Assembly (NCBI RefSeq): GCF_036090055.1
Contig: NZ_CP107970.1
Coordinates: forward strand, 2,916,501 to 2,980,500
Direction of reading: 5' to 3'
Origin: Nocardioides sp. NBC_00368
Lineage (GTDB): Bacteria > Actinomycetota > Actinomycetes > Propionibacteriales > Nocardioidaceae
Length of the DNA stretch: 64,000 bases
Positions 39,866 to 47,299 of this stretch are shown here, piece after piece (position 1 is the stretch's first letter; each line of letters begins with the position of its first letter). Below the pieces are notes generated by a model that saw nothing but the letters and a program-made list of their open reading frames with translations, had not been told where the DNA came from and did not search any database. The translations under genes were made by a program, and so were the position numbers.

Positions 39866-41191
39866 TCAGGGGCAGCGCGCGTAGAGGCGGCGTGACCCGG
39901 TCCCGTACGCAGTGGGATCGGTGAACGCGCAGCCGTAGTCGGGTGCGGCGACCGCGACCCGGTCGAGCACGTCGTCGCCGGCCGGGCGGTCGCCGTGCTC
40001 GACCCAGTCGACGAGGTCACCCCAGGCGGCCGAGGCCTCGGCGGGGCTGAACTCGCAGTGCCCGGCCGACCGGATCGCTCGCTGAACCACCAGACCGTCG
40101 CGATGGTGACGCTTCACCTCACGCAGATAGATCTGCTCCAGCGAGAACGGCACGAACATGTCGCCGAGGTTGTGCAGGCTCACCACCGGCGCGCTCGGCC
40201 GGCCGGAGATACGCGAGGGGGCGTTGAGCCGGTGGCTGTAGCGCCCGGCCGGGTCTGCGGGGTCGATCCGCTCGATCTGGCTGTTGAGATCGACCGGCGA
40301 GCTCGGGGTGTAGACCGTGTCCTGGTTGGTCGCGACCCGGGCGATGTTGAAGGCCAGGGTGCCGCCGTCGTCGACCGAGGGCAGCGAGAACAGGAAGTCC
40401 TTCCACTGCCCGAAGGCCGCCACCGCGCCCGGCCGCGGGCCACCGCTGCGCTCGATCGTCATCGCCCGCAGCTGCTCGCCCTCCGGGGTCAGCGTGCCGT
40501 CGAGCCCCAGCCGCTCCTTGATCACCGGGACGTCGACGCTCTGGTAGTCCTCGTCGTAGGGGTAGGCGTCATACCCGGCGAGCGCCTGGGCGCCGAGGTT
40601 GTAGTCGACGAAGAAGTCGAAGAGCTCCACGTCCCCGAGCTGCCCGCACATCGGCATCGCGCCGTCGTAGAAGCCCGGATACTGCTCCAGCGAGCGCCCG
40701 ATCACGTGCCCACCCATCGACACCCCGGTCACGTACGTGCGGCTGGCGCCGCGGGGCAGCAGCTCGGAGGCGTACGTCGCCAGGTCCCGTGTCGAGCGCA
40801 CCCCGGCGCCCACGTCGTAGCCGTTGGTCGAGTAGCTCGACGCCGCCCAGGCATAGCCCTGCTCGAGGAACGTACGCCGCAGCCCGAACCCCGGGGTCTC
40901 GGGCGTCAGCGTGTAGCTGAGCCCGCGGTAGCCGTGGGCCCACATCACCAGCTCGCCGTTCCAGTCCGCCGGCACCTCGAGGATGTACGCAGCGTGCTCG
41001 TGCACGCCCTGACGCACCGTGGTCTCCTCGCCGCCGACGACGATCGGGGCCACCGCCGGGTTGCTGATCGTGTAGCCCGGCAGCGGCTGGTCACCGGGTG
41101 GCTCGGGGTCGGCGATGGCCGGGCCGGTCGAGGCGACCAGAGCGGAAGCGGTCAGGAGCAGGGCGAGGAGAGCGGCTGACGCACGAGGCAT
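39866..41191 (-). CDS. Secreted alpha/beta hydrolase (esterase/depolymerase-like)
   Basis: A 441-residue exported protein with a signal peptide ending ASTGPAIADPE. WNGELVMWAHGYRG is the oxyanion strand, YVTGVSMGGHVIGR carries the nucleophile serine, and SAGHCEFSPAEASAAWGDLVDWVEHG carries a histidine near the C-terminus. This resembles the secreted DUF6351/tannase-feruloyl-type branch. The substrate is likely an ester polymer or lipid ester, but this is inferred. Start MPRASAALLALLL; the longer frame would add a non-signal-like stretch. Confidence 0.82.
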   Translation of the reverse strand: MPRASAALLALLLTASALVASTGPAIADPEPPGDQPLPGYTISNPAVAPIVVGGEETTVRQGVHEHAAYILEVPADWNGELVMWAHGYRGLSYTLTPETPGFGLRRTFLEQGYAWAASSYSTNGYDVGAGVRSTRDLATYASELLPRGASRTYVTGVSMGGHVIGRSLEQYPGFYDGAMPMCGQLGDVELFDFFVDYNLGAQALAGYDAYPYDEDYQSVDVPVIKERLGLDGTLTPEGEQLRAMTIERSGGPRPGAVAAFGQWKDFLFSLPSVDDGGTLAFNIARVATNQDTVYTPSSPVDLNSQIERIDPADPAGRYSHRLNAPSRISGRPSAPVVSLHNLGDMFVPFSLEQIYLREVKRHHRDGLVVQRAIRSAGHCEFSPAEASAAWGDLVDWVEHGDRPAGDDVLDRVAVAAPDYGCAFTDPTAYGTGSRRLYARCP

Positions 41192-41294
41192 GCTCCGAGC
41201 GTAGGGCTCGCTGTGACTCGCGTCACAAGAACAGCGCACGAGGTGCCTCGTACGCTGCGCACAACGCCGCTCGGCGGGCAGCGGCGTCAGCGGA

Positions 41295-41711
41295 TCAGCG
41301 CCCGACGGCCTTCCGGATCGCGCCGAACGCAGCCTGGCCGACGCCCTTGATGCCCGCCGCGATGAACGTCGTCCAGTCGAAGTAGTCGCGCCAGAGCACG
41401 ATCTTGCCGTCGCGCACCTCGAAGGTGCCGCACACCCAGAACTCGGCGGAGACCGAGCCGCGGCTGAGTACGTCGATGCGCTCGGTGAGCACGACCGGGC
41501 CGTTGGCCGCGATGTTGATCATCCGGACCTCGAAGCCGGTGGCGTACCTCCCCATGACCCGCAGCTGGCGCCCGACCTCGGACAGGCCGCGGGCCGGCGG
41601 CAGAGGCACGTTCTGGTAGGTGACGTCGTCGGCGCACAGCGCCAGCGCCGCGTCGACCTCACCGGTCTCGAGCGCGGCCAGGAACTGCTCGACGATCTGG
41701 ATCTCGGTCAT
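41295..41711 (-). CDS. Limonene-1,2-epoxide hydrolase-like protein
   Basis: A 138-residue SnoaL-fold protein with LTERIDVLSRGSVSAEFWVCGTFEVRDGKIVLWRDYFDW. The Arg-x-Asp and Trp-Arg-Asp elements correspond to the Asp-Arg-Asp catalytic group of limonene-1,2-epoxide hydrolase. Such enzymes open epoxides with water in one step. In an organism with an alkane/alkene monooxygenase, an epoxide hydrolase could protect against alkene epoxides, though the genes are 25 kb apart. Its start is four bases from the FkbM gene stop. Confidence 0.85.
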   Translation of the reverse strand: MTEIQIVEQFLAALETGEVDAALALCADDVTYQNVPLPPARGLSEVGRQLRVMGRYATGFEVRMINIAANGPVVLTERIDVLSRGSVSAEFWVCGTFEVRDGKIVLWRDYFDWTTFIAAGIKGVGQAAFGAIRKAVGR

Positions 41712-41715
41712 GCCG

Positions 41716-42483
41716 TCACGCTATCGCCGATCCGGCGGCAAGGGCAGGGCTCAGCACCACGCAGTCCTGGCGGTGCAGCGTGGGGTCGTCGAGAAGCTCC
41801 TCGACGGCGATGCGCTCGCCGGGCACCCGCCGCAGCCCGGTCGAGTCCTTCTCCTTGACGAACACGTCGCGGGTCCGGGCCAGCTCGGCCAGATAGCCAC
41901 GGTCCATGTGCTCGATCTCGAGCATCAGCGCCCAGTGTGTGTTGCGCTCCAGCGACCTGGCCGCGCCGTCGACGACCTCCCGCTCGAAGCCCTCGACGTC
42001 CACCTTCACGCAGAACGACCGCCCGGAGCCACCGAGCACCTCGTCGAGCGTGGTGACGTCGACGTCGCGGAGCTGCCAGCGGGCCGAGCCGTCGTGGCGC
42101 TCGTCGTAGAGCGACGACGTCCCCGACCAGGTGCGGTCGACCGCGAACCGCGCCTGACCCGGCTTGTCCGCCACGGCCTGCGAGCGCAGGTCGATCGCGA
42201 CGCCCCTGGCCTCGAGGGTCTTGCGCAGGACCTTGTGCAGCGAGGTGTTCGGTTCGAACCCGATCAGCTCCGCACCCGCCGGGATCTCCACGCCGACGAG
42301 CATCTCGCCGTAGTTCACGCCGATGTCGATCACGGTCTGCCAGGCGTGCAGTCCGAGCGCCACCCGCCACAGCTCCAGCGAGCCACTGATGATCCGCCCC
42401 TTGTTGGCGATCAGGCCGAGAGCCCGCGGATCGGTCGGCTTCACATAGATCCGATGGCCTTCTTCGGTCGTCGCGTACGCCAT
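41716..42483 (-). CDS. FkbM-family methyltransferase
   Basis: A 255-residue SAM-dependent methyltransferase: VIDIGVNYGEMLVGVEIPAGAELIGFEPNTSL (motif I and acidic strand 2), VDVTTLDEVLG, VKVDVEGFEREVVDGA and HWALMLEIEHMD. FkbM enzymes O-methylate sugars, polyketides or small metabolites. The ATG at 42481-42483 has AAGG eight bases upstream; a GTG nine bases earlier overlaps that site. The gene stands with the epoxide-hydrolase-like gene and may share its transcript. Confidence 0.85.
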   Translation of the reverse strand: MAYATTEEGHRIYVKPTDPRALGLIANKGRIISGSLELWRVALGLHAWQTVIDIGVNYGEMLVGVEIPAGAELIGFEPNTSLHKVLRKTLEARGVAIDLRSQAVADKPGQARFAVDRTWSGTSSLYDERHDGSARWQLRDVDVTTLDEVLGGSGRSFCVKVDVEGFEREVVDGAARSLERNTHWALMLEIEHMDRGYLAELARTRDVFVKEKDSTGLRRVPGERIAVEELLDDPTLHRQDCVVLSPALAAGSAIA

Positions 42484-42497
42484 CTCGAGCACCTTCG

Positions 42498-42545
42498 CCT
42501 AGGGGTCTTCGGCCCAGCCGCCATTGGCTGTCGCCGAACCCTAGG
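42498..42545. promoter_or_regulatory. Two-part hairpin in the leader of the FkbM gene
   Basis: CCTAGGG/CCCTAGG outer arms and TTCGGC/GCCGAA inner arms form a long stem with a small internal bulge, starting 15 bases upstream of the FkbM ATG. It could be a leader structure or the end of the upstream 35-codon transcript. No T-tract is present. Confidence 0.4.
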
Positions 42546-42630
42546 ACGCCTACCGAAACGGCAGCCGAACCCTGGGCAACGTGGATCGGACCAGGAACGT
42601 CAGGTACGTCCCCGACCGGCGCTTCGGCCA

Positions 42631-42738
42631 TCAGGATTGAAGGATCGCCCCCACGACGGCCCACAGTCCGACCAGAGCGAAGTAGGCCACCAGGAGGATC
42701 CCGACCGCGCTGAGGAAGATCTGGGTCTGCCGAGTCAT
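42631..42738 (-). CDS. 35-residue single-helix membrane peptide
   Basis: MTRQTQIFLSAVGILLVAY opens a 35-residue frame that is almost wholly one membrane helix, ending VVGAILQS. The ribosome site is weak. Small hydrophobic peptides of this type are common in actinobacteria; no family is recognised and the call rests on composition. Confidence 0.4.
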   Translation of the reverse strand: MTRQTQIFLSAVGILLVAYFALVGLWAVVGAILQS

Positions 42739-42788
42739 GTGGCCGACTCTATGCCCTCGGCCGGCGGTTCGGCCGCCGCTCGGTCAGG

Positions 42789-43547
42789 TCAGGAGATCTG
42801 CTCGACCAAGTTCGCGGCGTACTCCTCGATGGTGTTGCCGTCCTGGAACTGCTCGCCGTCGAGCAGGATGGTCGGAGTCCCCTGGACGCCGTCGTCAGCG
42901 GCGGCCTTGGTGGCGGCGTCGGCCCAGGCCTTGCCGTCGAGGTTCTCGATGCGGTCCTTGACCGCGGACTCCTCGGCGCCCGCCTCGACGGCGAGGTCGA
43001 CGAGGTCGGCGGCCTCGGGGAACGGGCCGGACTCGCTCGGCTGGTTCTCGAAGAGCAGGTCGTGGAACTTCTTGGCGACCTCGTCGCCGGCCTCCTCCTG
43101 GACGACCGCGAAGGCCGAGGTGGCGAGCATGGAGTAGGGGCCGATCTGGTCGAGCAGCACGAACGGGCGGTAGTCGACCTGCACCTTGCCGTCGGCGGCG
43201 AGCTCGGCGAGATCCTCACGGGAGGCGGCCTCGAAGTCGCCGCAGTAGGGGCAGAGGAAGTCCTCGTAGATGACGACCTTGTGGGGCGCGTCGTCGGGGC
43301 CGATCACCAGACCGTGCTCGCTGCTGCCGGCTTCGGGCGCTGCGATCTCGCTGTCCCCGGAGCGGTTCAGGCTGAACCAGACGAGGCCGCCGACGATCAC
43401 GGCGATGGCGGCGCAGACCGCCACGACGGTGAGGATAGACTTGCGGGCCTGCTTCTTGCGCAGAGCCTCCAGCTCCGCGGCGGCCTTGGCAGCGCGGGCC
43501 TCACGCTTCTCCTTGCGCGAGGGGCTGCTGGCTGAATCCGTGCTCAT
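42789..43547 (-). CDS. Membrane-anchored DsbA/thioredoxin-like oxidoreductase
   Basis: A 252-residue protein: a charged cytoplasmic N-terminus (SRKEKREARAAKAAAELEALRKKQ), one helix (ILTVVAVCAAIAVIVGGLVWF), then a DsbA-like thioredoxin domain with EDFLCPYCGDFE (active site CPYC) and the cis-proline in QGTPTILLDG. It should catalyse disulfide formation or isomerisation outside the membrane, as the DsbA-like proteins of mycobacteria do. It is the only gene on its apparent transcript and diverges from orn. Confidence 0.92.
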   Translation of the reverse strand: MSTDSASSPSRKEKREARAAKAAAELEALRKKQARKSILTVVAVCAAIAVIVGGLVWFSLNRSGDSEIAAPEAGSSEHGLVIGPDDAPHKVVIYEDFLCPYCGDFEAASREDLAELAADGKVQVDYRPFVLLDQIGPYSMLATSAFAVVQEEAGDEVAKKFHDLLFENQPSESGPFPEAADLVDLAVEAGAEESAVKDRIENLDGKAWADAATKAAADDGVQGTPTILLDGEQFQDGNTIEEYAANLVEQIS

Positions 43548-43652
43548 GGAGCCAACATAGGTCGGTCTCCTGAGTGCATGCTGAAACCACGCCATGGGAA
43601 CCGTTATCACATCGTCGCCTATCCCTCCGCGAAGCCGTTGACCAGCGGCGTT

Positions 43653-44321
43653 ATGGTGCTCTGCGTGGCTTCACTGAACGAACGTCTGGTCTGGATCGAC
43701 TGCGAGATGACCGGGTTGTCCCTCGAGAACGATGCGCTCATCGAGGTGGCGGCCCTCGTCACCGACTTCGATCTCAACGTGCTCGGCGACGGGGTCGACA
43801 TCATCATCAAACCCCCGGCCGAGGCGCTGGAGCAGATGGACGACTTCGTTCGCGACATGCACACCAAGTCCGGTCTGCTGGTCGAGCTCGAGAACGGCGT
43901 GACGATGCGCGAGGCGGAGGAGCAGGTCCTGGCGTACGTCTGGGAGCACTGCGGCAAGGACTCCCGGCCGCCGCTGGGCGGCAACACCGTGGCCACCGAC
44001 CGCAACTTCCTCGCCCGCGACATGCCCGAGCTGGAGGGGTTCCTGCACTACCGCAACGTCGACGTCTCCTCGATCAAGGAGCTCTCGCGCCGCTGGTTCC
44101 CGCGGGCCTACTTCTCGGCTCCCCCCAAGCGCGGCAACCACCGCGCACTGGCCGACATCCAGGAGTCGATCGAGGAGCTTCGCTACTACCGCGAGGCCGT
44201 CTTCGTGTCGATGCCCGGGCCGGACTCGGACACGGCCAAGGAGATCGCCGCCAGGCACGGCGCCTCGATCACCGGCCTGATCGAGCCGGCCGAGGTCGCC
44301 GATTCCACAGATCCGGCCTGA
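43653..44321 (+). CDS. orn: Oligoribonuclease
   Basis: A DEDD-family 3'-5' exoribonuclease of 222 residues: LVWIDCEMTGLSLENDALIEVAALVTD (Exo I, DxE), PPLGGNTVATDRNFLARDMPEL (Exo II) and RGNHRALADIQESIEELRYY (Exo III). It degrades 2-5 nt RNAs and pGpG. The start is uncertain: ATG at 43653 or GTG at 43665, neither with a clear ribosome site. The tRNA-His gene directly downstream is the arrangement found in Streptomyces and other actinobacteria. Confidence 0.95.
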   Translation: MVLCVASLNERLVWIDCEMTGLSLENDALIEVAALVTDFDLNVLGDGVDIIIKPPAEALEQMDDFVRDMHTKSGLLVELENGVTMREAEEQVLAYVWEHCGKDSRPPLGGNTVATDRNFLARDMPELEGFLHYRNVDVSSIKELSRRWFPRAYFSAPPKRGNHRALADIQESIEELRYYREAVFVSMPGPDSDTAKEIAARHGASITGLIEPAEVADSTDPA

Positions 44322-44369
44322 TTCCCCTATGCTTTCTGCTGGCTCGGACATGCGCTGTCCGGGTCGATG

Positions 44370-44445
44370 GTGGGCGTAGCTCAGCTGGTAGAGCATCGCG
44401 TTGTGGTCGCGAGGGTCGCGGGTTCAAGCCCCGTCGCTCACCCCA
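44370..44445 (+). tRNA. tRNA-His (anticodon GTG)
   Basis: A 76-base cloverleaf. The seven-pair acceptor stem (GTGGGCG with CGCTCAC) has one G-T pair. The D arm is GCTC...GAGC, the anticodon loop TTGTGGT with GTG at 44403-44405, the T loop GTTCAAGCC, and discriminator C followed by an encoded CCA. A G at 44369 can serve as the G(-1) typical of tRNA-His. Confidence 0.97.
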
Positions 44446-44447
44446 TG

Positions 44448-44497
44448 AGAGCGAGGTTCAGACACCGACCGAGGTCGGGTTTGAGCCTCGCTCTTTC
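44448..44497 (+). terminator. Terminator hairpin after tRNA-His
   Basis: Nine-base arms AGAGCGAGG (44448-44456) and CCTCGCTCT (44486-44494) enclose a nested CCGACC/GGTCGG stem and are followed by a short T-rich run. It closes the orn/tRNA-His unit and abuts the stop of the convergent vgb gene, so it could work in both directions. Confidence 0.75.
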
Positions 44498-45388
44498 TCA
44501 TTCGCCCGCCACCACGACGCGTGCCAGCGCACCGTGCTCGAGGGCGACCCACAGCGCGCCGTCCGGGCCGAGGGTGAGTCCGTGCGGCTCGGAGTTCGGA
44601 GTCGGCAGTGCGACTGAATCGATCACGCCGTCGACGGTGATCGACCCGACACGGTTGGCGCCCCACTCCGAGAACCACAGCACGTCGCTGGTGCCGGCGG
44701 TGATGGCGTGCGGGCGCGCTCCCCGGTCGGGCAGCGGATGCTCGCTGATCTTCCCGTCGACGGTGATGCGGCCGATCTGACCCGCGGCGATCTCGACGAA
44801 CCACAGCGCGCCGTCAGGACCGAGCGTGATGCCGACCGGGGCCGCATCGGGCGTGGGAAGCTCGTAGAGGGTCACCGCGCCGCTCAGATCGATCCTGCCG
44901 ATCGCGCTGGCCCGGTTCATCGTGAACCACAGCGCCTCGTCCGGCCCGGCAACGATCGCGGACGGGAACGCCTCGGCAATCGGGAGCGGAAACTCGGTGA
45001 CCGTGCCGTCGGTGGCGATGCGTCCGATGGAGTCGGTGGTCGTCTCGGTGAACCAGACCGCTCCGTCGGGCCCTGCGGTGATGCCGTAGGGCCCGCACTC
45101 CCGCAGCCCGAACTCGGTCACCGTGCCATCGACGGAGATCCGGCCGATCCTGTTCGCGCGGGATTCGGTGAACCACAGCGCTCCGTCCGGCCCAGGCGCG
45201 ATGATCGTCGGGCCGCAGTCGGCCGCCAGATGGAACGCCTTCGGCGACCCTCCAGGGGCGAGACGGCCGATCTCGCCGCTGCCCTCGAGGGTGTACCACA
45301 GCGCCTGGTCTGGGCCTGCAGCGATGGCGTACGGGCCACGGCCCGGCACCGGATGCTCGGTGATGCGGCCGGTCGATGGGGACGTCAT
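44498..45388 (-). CDS. vgb: Virginiamycin B lyase homologue (streptogramin B resistance)
   Basis: A 296-residue seven-bladed beta-propeller made of repeats of the type ITAGPDGAVWFTE...IGRIATDGTVTEFPLP. Vgb linearises streptogramin B antibiotics by elimination, without hydrolysis. H227, E267, H269 and E284 fall, by my count, at or within one residue of the functional residues of the staphylococcal enzyme (H228, E268, H270, E284), so activity is plausible. AAAGG precedes the ATG. It diverges from a MarR-GNAT fusion with a strong operator. Propeller homologues with other roles exist, so resistance is not certain. Confidence 0.85.
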   Translation of the reverse strand: MTSPSTGRITEHPVPGRGPYAIAAGPDQALWYTLEGSGEIGRLAPGGSPKAFHLAADCGPTIIAPGPDGALWFTESRANRIGRISVDGTVTEFGLRECGPYGITAGPDGAVWFTETTTDSIGRIATDGTVTEFPLPIAEAFPSAIVAGPDEALWFTMNRASAIGRIDLSGAVTLYELPTPDAAPVGITLGPDGALWFVEIAAGQIGRITVDGKISEHPLPDRGARPHAITAGTSDVLWFSEWGANRVGSITVDGVIDSVALPTPNSEPHGLTLGPDGALWVALEHGALARVVVAGE

Positions 45389-45467
45389 GGATGCCTTTCG
45401 CTGTCGACTCCTGCACTCCCACTCTCGGCCCGCGGGCGCGGCCGGAACAACTGGTTATCGGAGACAC

Positions 45468-45502
45468 TTGGAATCCCCGAATTACCTGACTAAAGTCAGG
45501 TA
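45468..45502 (+). promoter_or_regulatory. Promoter with embedded operator, leaderless start
   Basis: TTGGAA (45468-45473), a 17-base spacer and TAAAGT (45491-45496) form a good promoter seven bases before the ATG at 45504, leaving no room for a ribosome site. The inverted repeat TACCTGAC/GTCAGGTA (45483-45490 and 45495-45502) brackets the -10 element, so binding would block transcription. Confidence 0.75.
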
Positions 45503-45503
45503 T

Positions 45504-46376
45504 ATGACAGTGGATACCTCGGTGATGCGCAAGTTCAACATGAGCTACGTCCGCCGCGTGGGAGCGCTCGAAGAGTCCTTCCTCGGCAGCGGTCTCCCCT
45601 ACGGCACGGCGCGGATCCTCTACGAGATCGGCCTCGGCGCCGAATCGGTCCAGGATCTGCGCATCCGCCTCGGCGGCCTGGACTCCGGCTACGTCAGCCG
45701 GATGCTGCGGACCCTGGAGAGCAAGGGATATGTCGCGACGAAGCGTGACCCGGCCGACGGCCGGCGCCGGCTCGTGGTGCTCACCGAGGACGGCCTCAAG
45801 CAGTGGGACGACCTCGAGCGGCGCTCCGAGGAGCGCGCCCACCTGCTGCTCGACCCGCTGACGCAGCGGCAGCGCGACCGCCTCAACGAGGCATTGGCGA
45901 CGGCCGACCTGCTGGTACGAGCGGCCACGATCACCATCGAGCCGGTCGACCCGCGCGACCCGATGGCCCAGGAGGCGATGGGCCACTACTTCGCCGAGAT
46001 CGGCGAACGGTTCGGGTTCACCGTCGGCGACGAGGGCTTCGGCGACGACCCCTCGCTGCGGCCGCCCCACGGCACCTTCTTCGTCGCCGCCAGCGACGGC
46101 GCCCCGGTCGCGTCCGGTGCGGTGCGCGAGTTCGACGGCACAGGCGAGATCAAGCGGATGTGGGTCGACCCGGCCTGGCGTGGCGCCGGCCTCGGCTCAC
46201 GCCTGCTGCGCCACCTCGAGGCCGAGGCGGTTCGGCTGGGCCATCGGGTCGTACGCCTCGACACCCGCGACGTCCTCAGCGAGGCGATCGGGATGTACGA
46301 GCGGGCCGGCTACAAGCGCATCGACCGCTACAACGACAACCCCCACGCCACCCACTTCTTCCGCAAGGAGCTCTGA
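45504..46376 (+). CDS. MarR-family regulator fused to a GNAT acetyltransferase
   Basis: A 290-residue bifunctional protein. Residues ~1-140 are a MarR winged helix (LRIRLGGLDSGYVSRMLRTLESKGYVATKRDPADGRRRLVVLTEDG). Residues ~145-290 are a GNAT domain (IEPVDPRDP..., ASGAVREFDGTGEIKRMWVDPAWRGAGLGSRLLRHLEAEA, VRLDTRDVLSEAIGMYERAGYKRI), with the acetyl-CoA loop RGAGLG. Such fusions are widespread in actinobacteria; acetyl-CoA or an amine substrate may modulate DNA binding. The message appears leaderless and autoregulated, and the divergent vgb gene is a likely second target. Confidence 0.93.
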   Translation: MTVDTSVMRKFNMSYVRRVGALEESFLGSGLPYGTARILYEIGLGAESVQDLRIRLGGLDSGYVSRMLRTLESKGYVATKRDPADGRRRLVVLTEDGLKQWDDLERRSEERAHLLLDPLTQRQRDRLNEALATADLLVRAATITIEPVDPRDPMAQEAMGHYFAEIGERFGFTVGDEGFGDDPSLRPPHGTFFVAASDGAPVASGAVREFDGTGEIKRMWVDPAWRGAGLGSRLLRHLEAEAVRLGHRVVRLDTRDVLSEAIGMYERAGYKRIDRYNDNPHATHFFRKEL

Positions 46377-46382
46377 CCGCCT

Positions 46383-46450
46383 CGGGTACGACGGGGAGTT
46401 CTGCATTGGTTACTCGTCGGTAATACCTGCAGAACTCCCCGTCGTACCCG
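46383..46450. terminator. Perfect 23-base inverted repeat between convergent genes
   Basis: Arms at 46383-46405 and 46428-46450 are exactly complementary, around a 22-base loop. The structure fills the gap between the MarR-GNAT stop and the ribokinase stop. It is a candidate bidirectional terminator, though longer and more perfect than needed and without T-tracts. Confidence 0.7.
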
Positions 46451-47299
46451 TCAGAGACGGCCGTACGTCTCCAGCCGGTCCAGCGGCGGCTGGGCGCTGG
46501 GGTGGGCGACGGCGGCCGCACCGACCGCGCAGGCCGTACGCAGCGCCTGCTCGTCCGGCGCACCCGAGAGGATCGCGAGGGTGAGCGCCGCGGAGAAGGC
46601 GTCGCCGGCACCGACGGTGTTGACCACATCCGCAACCGCGGCGGCGGGCACCCGCGCGACCTCGGCGGCGTCGACGAACATGGCCGCACCCGAGGCCCCG
46701 TAGGTCACCGCGACCCGCTGGGCGCCGCGCAGCTCGGGCATCGCGGCGTACTCGGTCTCGTTGACGATGAACAGGTCGACGCGCTCGACGAGGTCCGCGG
46801 GGAGCGGCTGCGCCGGAGCCGCGTTGACCACGACGAACCCGTTGGCCTGAGCGGCCACGGCCCGGACCACGTCCATGGACAGCTCGAGCTGCATCAGCAC
46901 GGCCTCGCCCGGCCCGACCGCGATCCCGTCGACGTCGACCAGCGCGTTGGCGCCGCCGCACACCACGATCTGGTTCTCCCCCGCCGCGTCGACCGCGATC
47001 AACGCGGTGCCGGTGGGCGCGTCGACCGCGCGTACGGCGGTGACGTCGACGCCGGCGGTCCGGATGGTCTCGAGCGCCGCGGCGCCGTCCGCGTCGGAGC
47101 CGACGGCGCCGACCATCCGCACCCGCGCGCCGAGCCGGCTCGCCGCGACCGCCTGGTTGGCGCCCTTCCCGCCGATGTCACGGCGCAGCTGTCCTCCTCC
47201 GACGGTCTCACCGGCGCCGGGCAGCCGGTCGACGAGCGCCGTCAGGTCGACGTTGACGCTCCCGACGACGACCAGGTCCTGAGGCGCGCGCACCGGCAT
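46451..47299 (-). CDS. Ribokinase-family sugar/nucleoside kinase
   Basis: A 282-residue PfkB kinase: VVVGSVNVDLTALVDRLPGAGETVGGG, GGKGANQAVAASRLGA, and the catalytic NTVGAGDAFSAALTLAIL with the Asp base. It phosphorylates ribose or a related sugar/nucleoside at the 5' or primary hydroxyl. Its ATG overlaps the stop of the large phosphoribosyltransferase gene (TGATG), which argues that it works in that pathway rather than in ribose uptake; no ribose transporter is present. The 23-base hairpin follows its stop. Confidence 0.9.
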   Translation of the reverse strand: MPVRAPQDLVVVGSVNVDLTALVDRLPGAGETVGGGQLRRDIGGKGANQAVAASRLGARVRMVGAVGSDADGAAALETIRTAGVDVTAVRAVDAPTGTALIAVDAAGENQIVVCGGANALVDVDGIAVGPGEAVLMQLELSMDVVRAVAAQANGFVVVNAAPAQPLPADLVERVDLFIVNETEYAAMPELRGAQRVAVTYGASGAAMFVDAAEVARVPAAAVADVVNTVGAGDAFSAALTLAILSGAPDEQALRTACAVGAAAVAHPSAQPPLDRLETYGRL

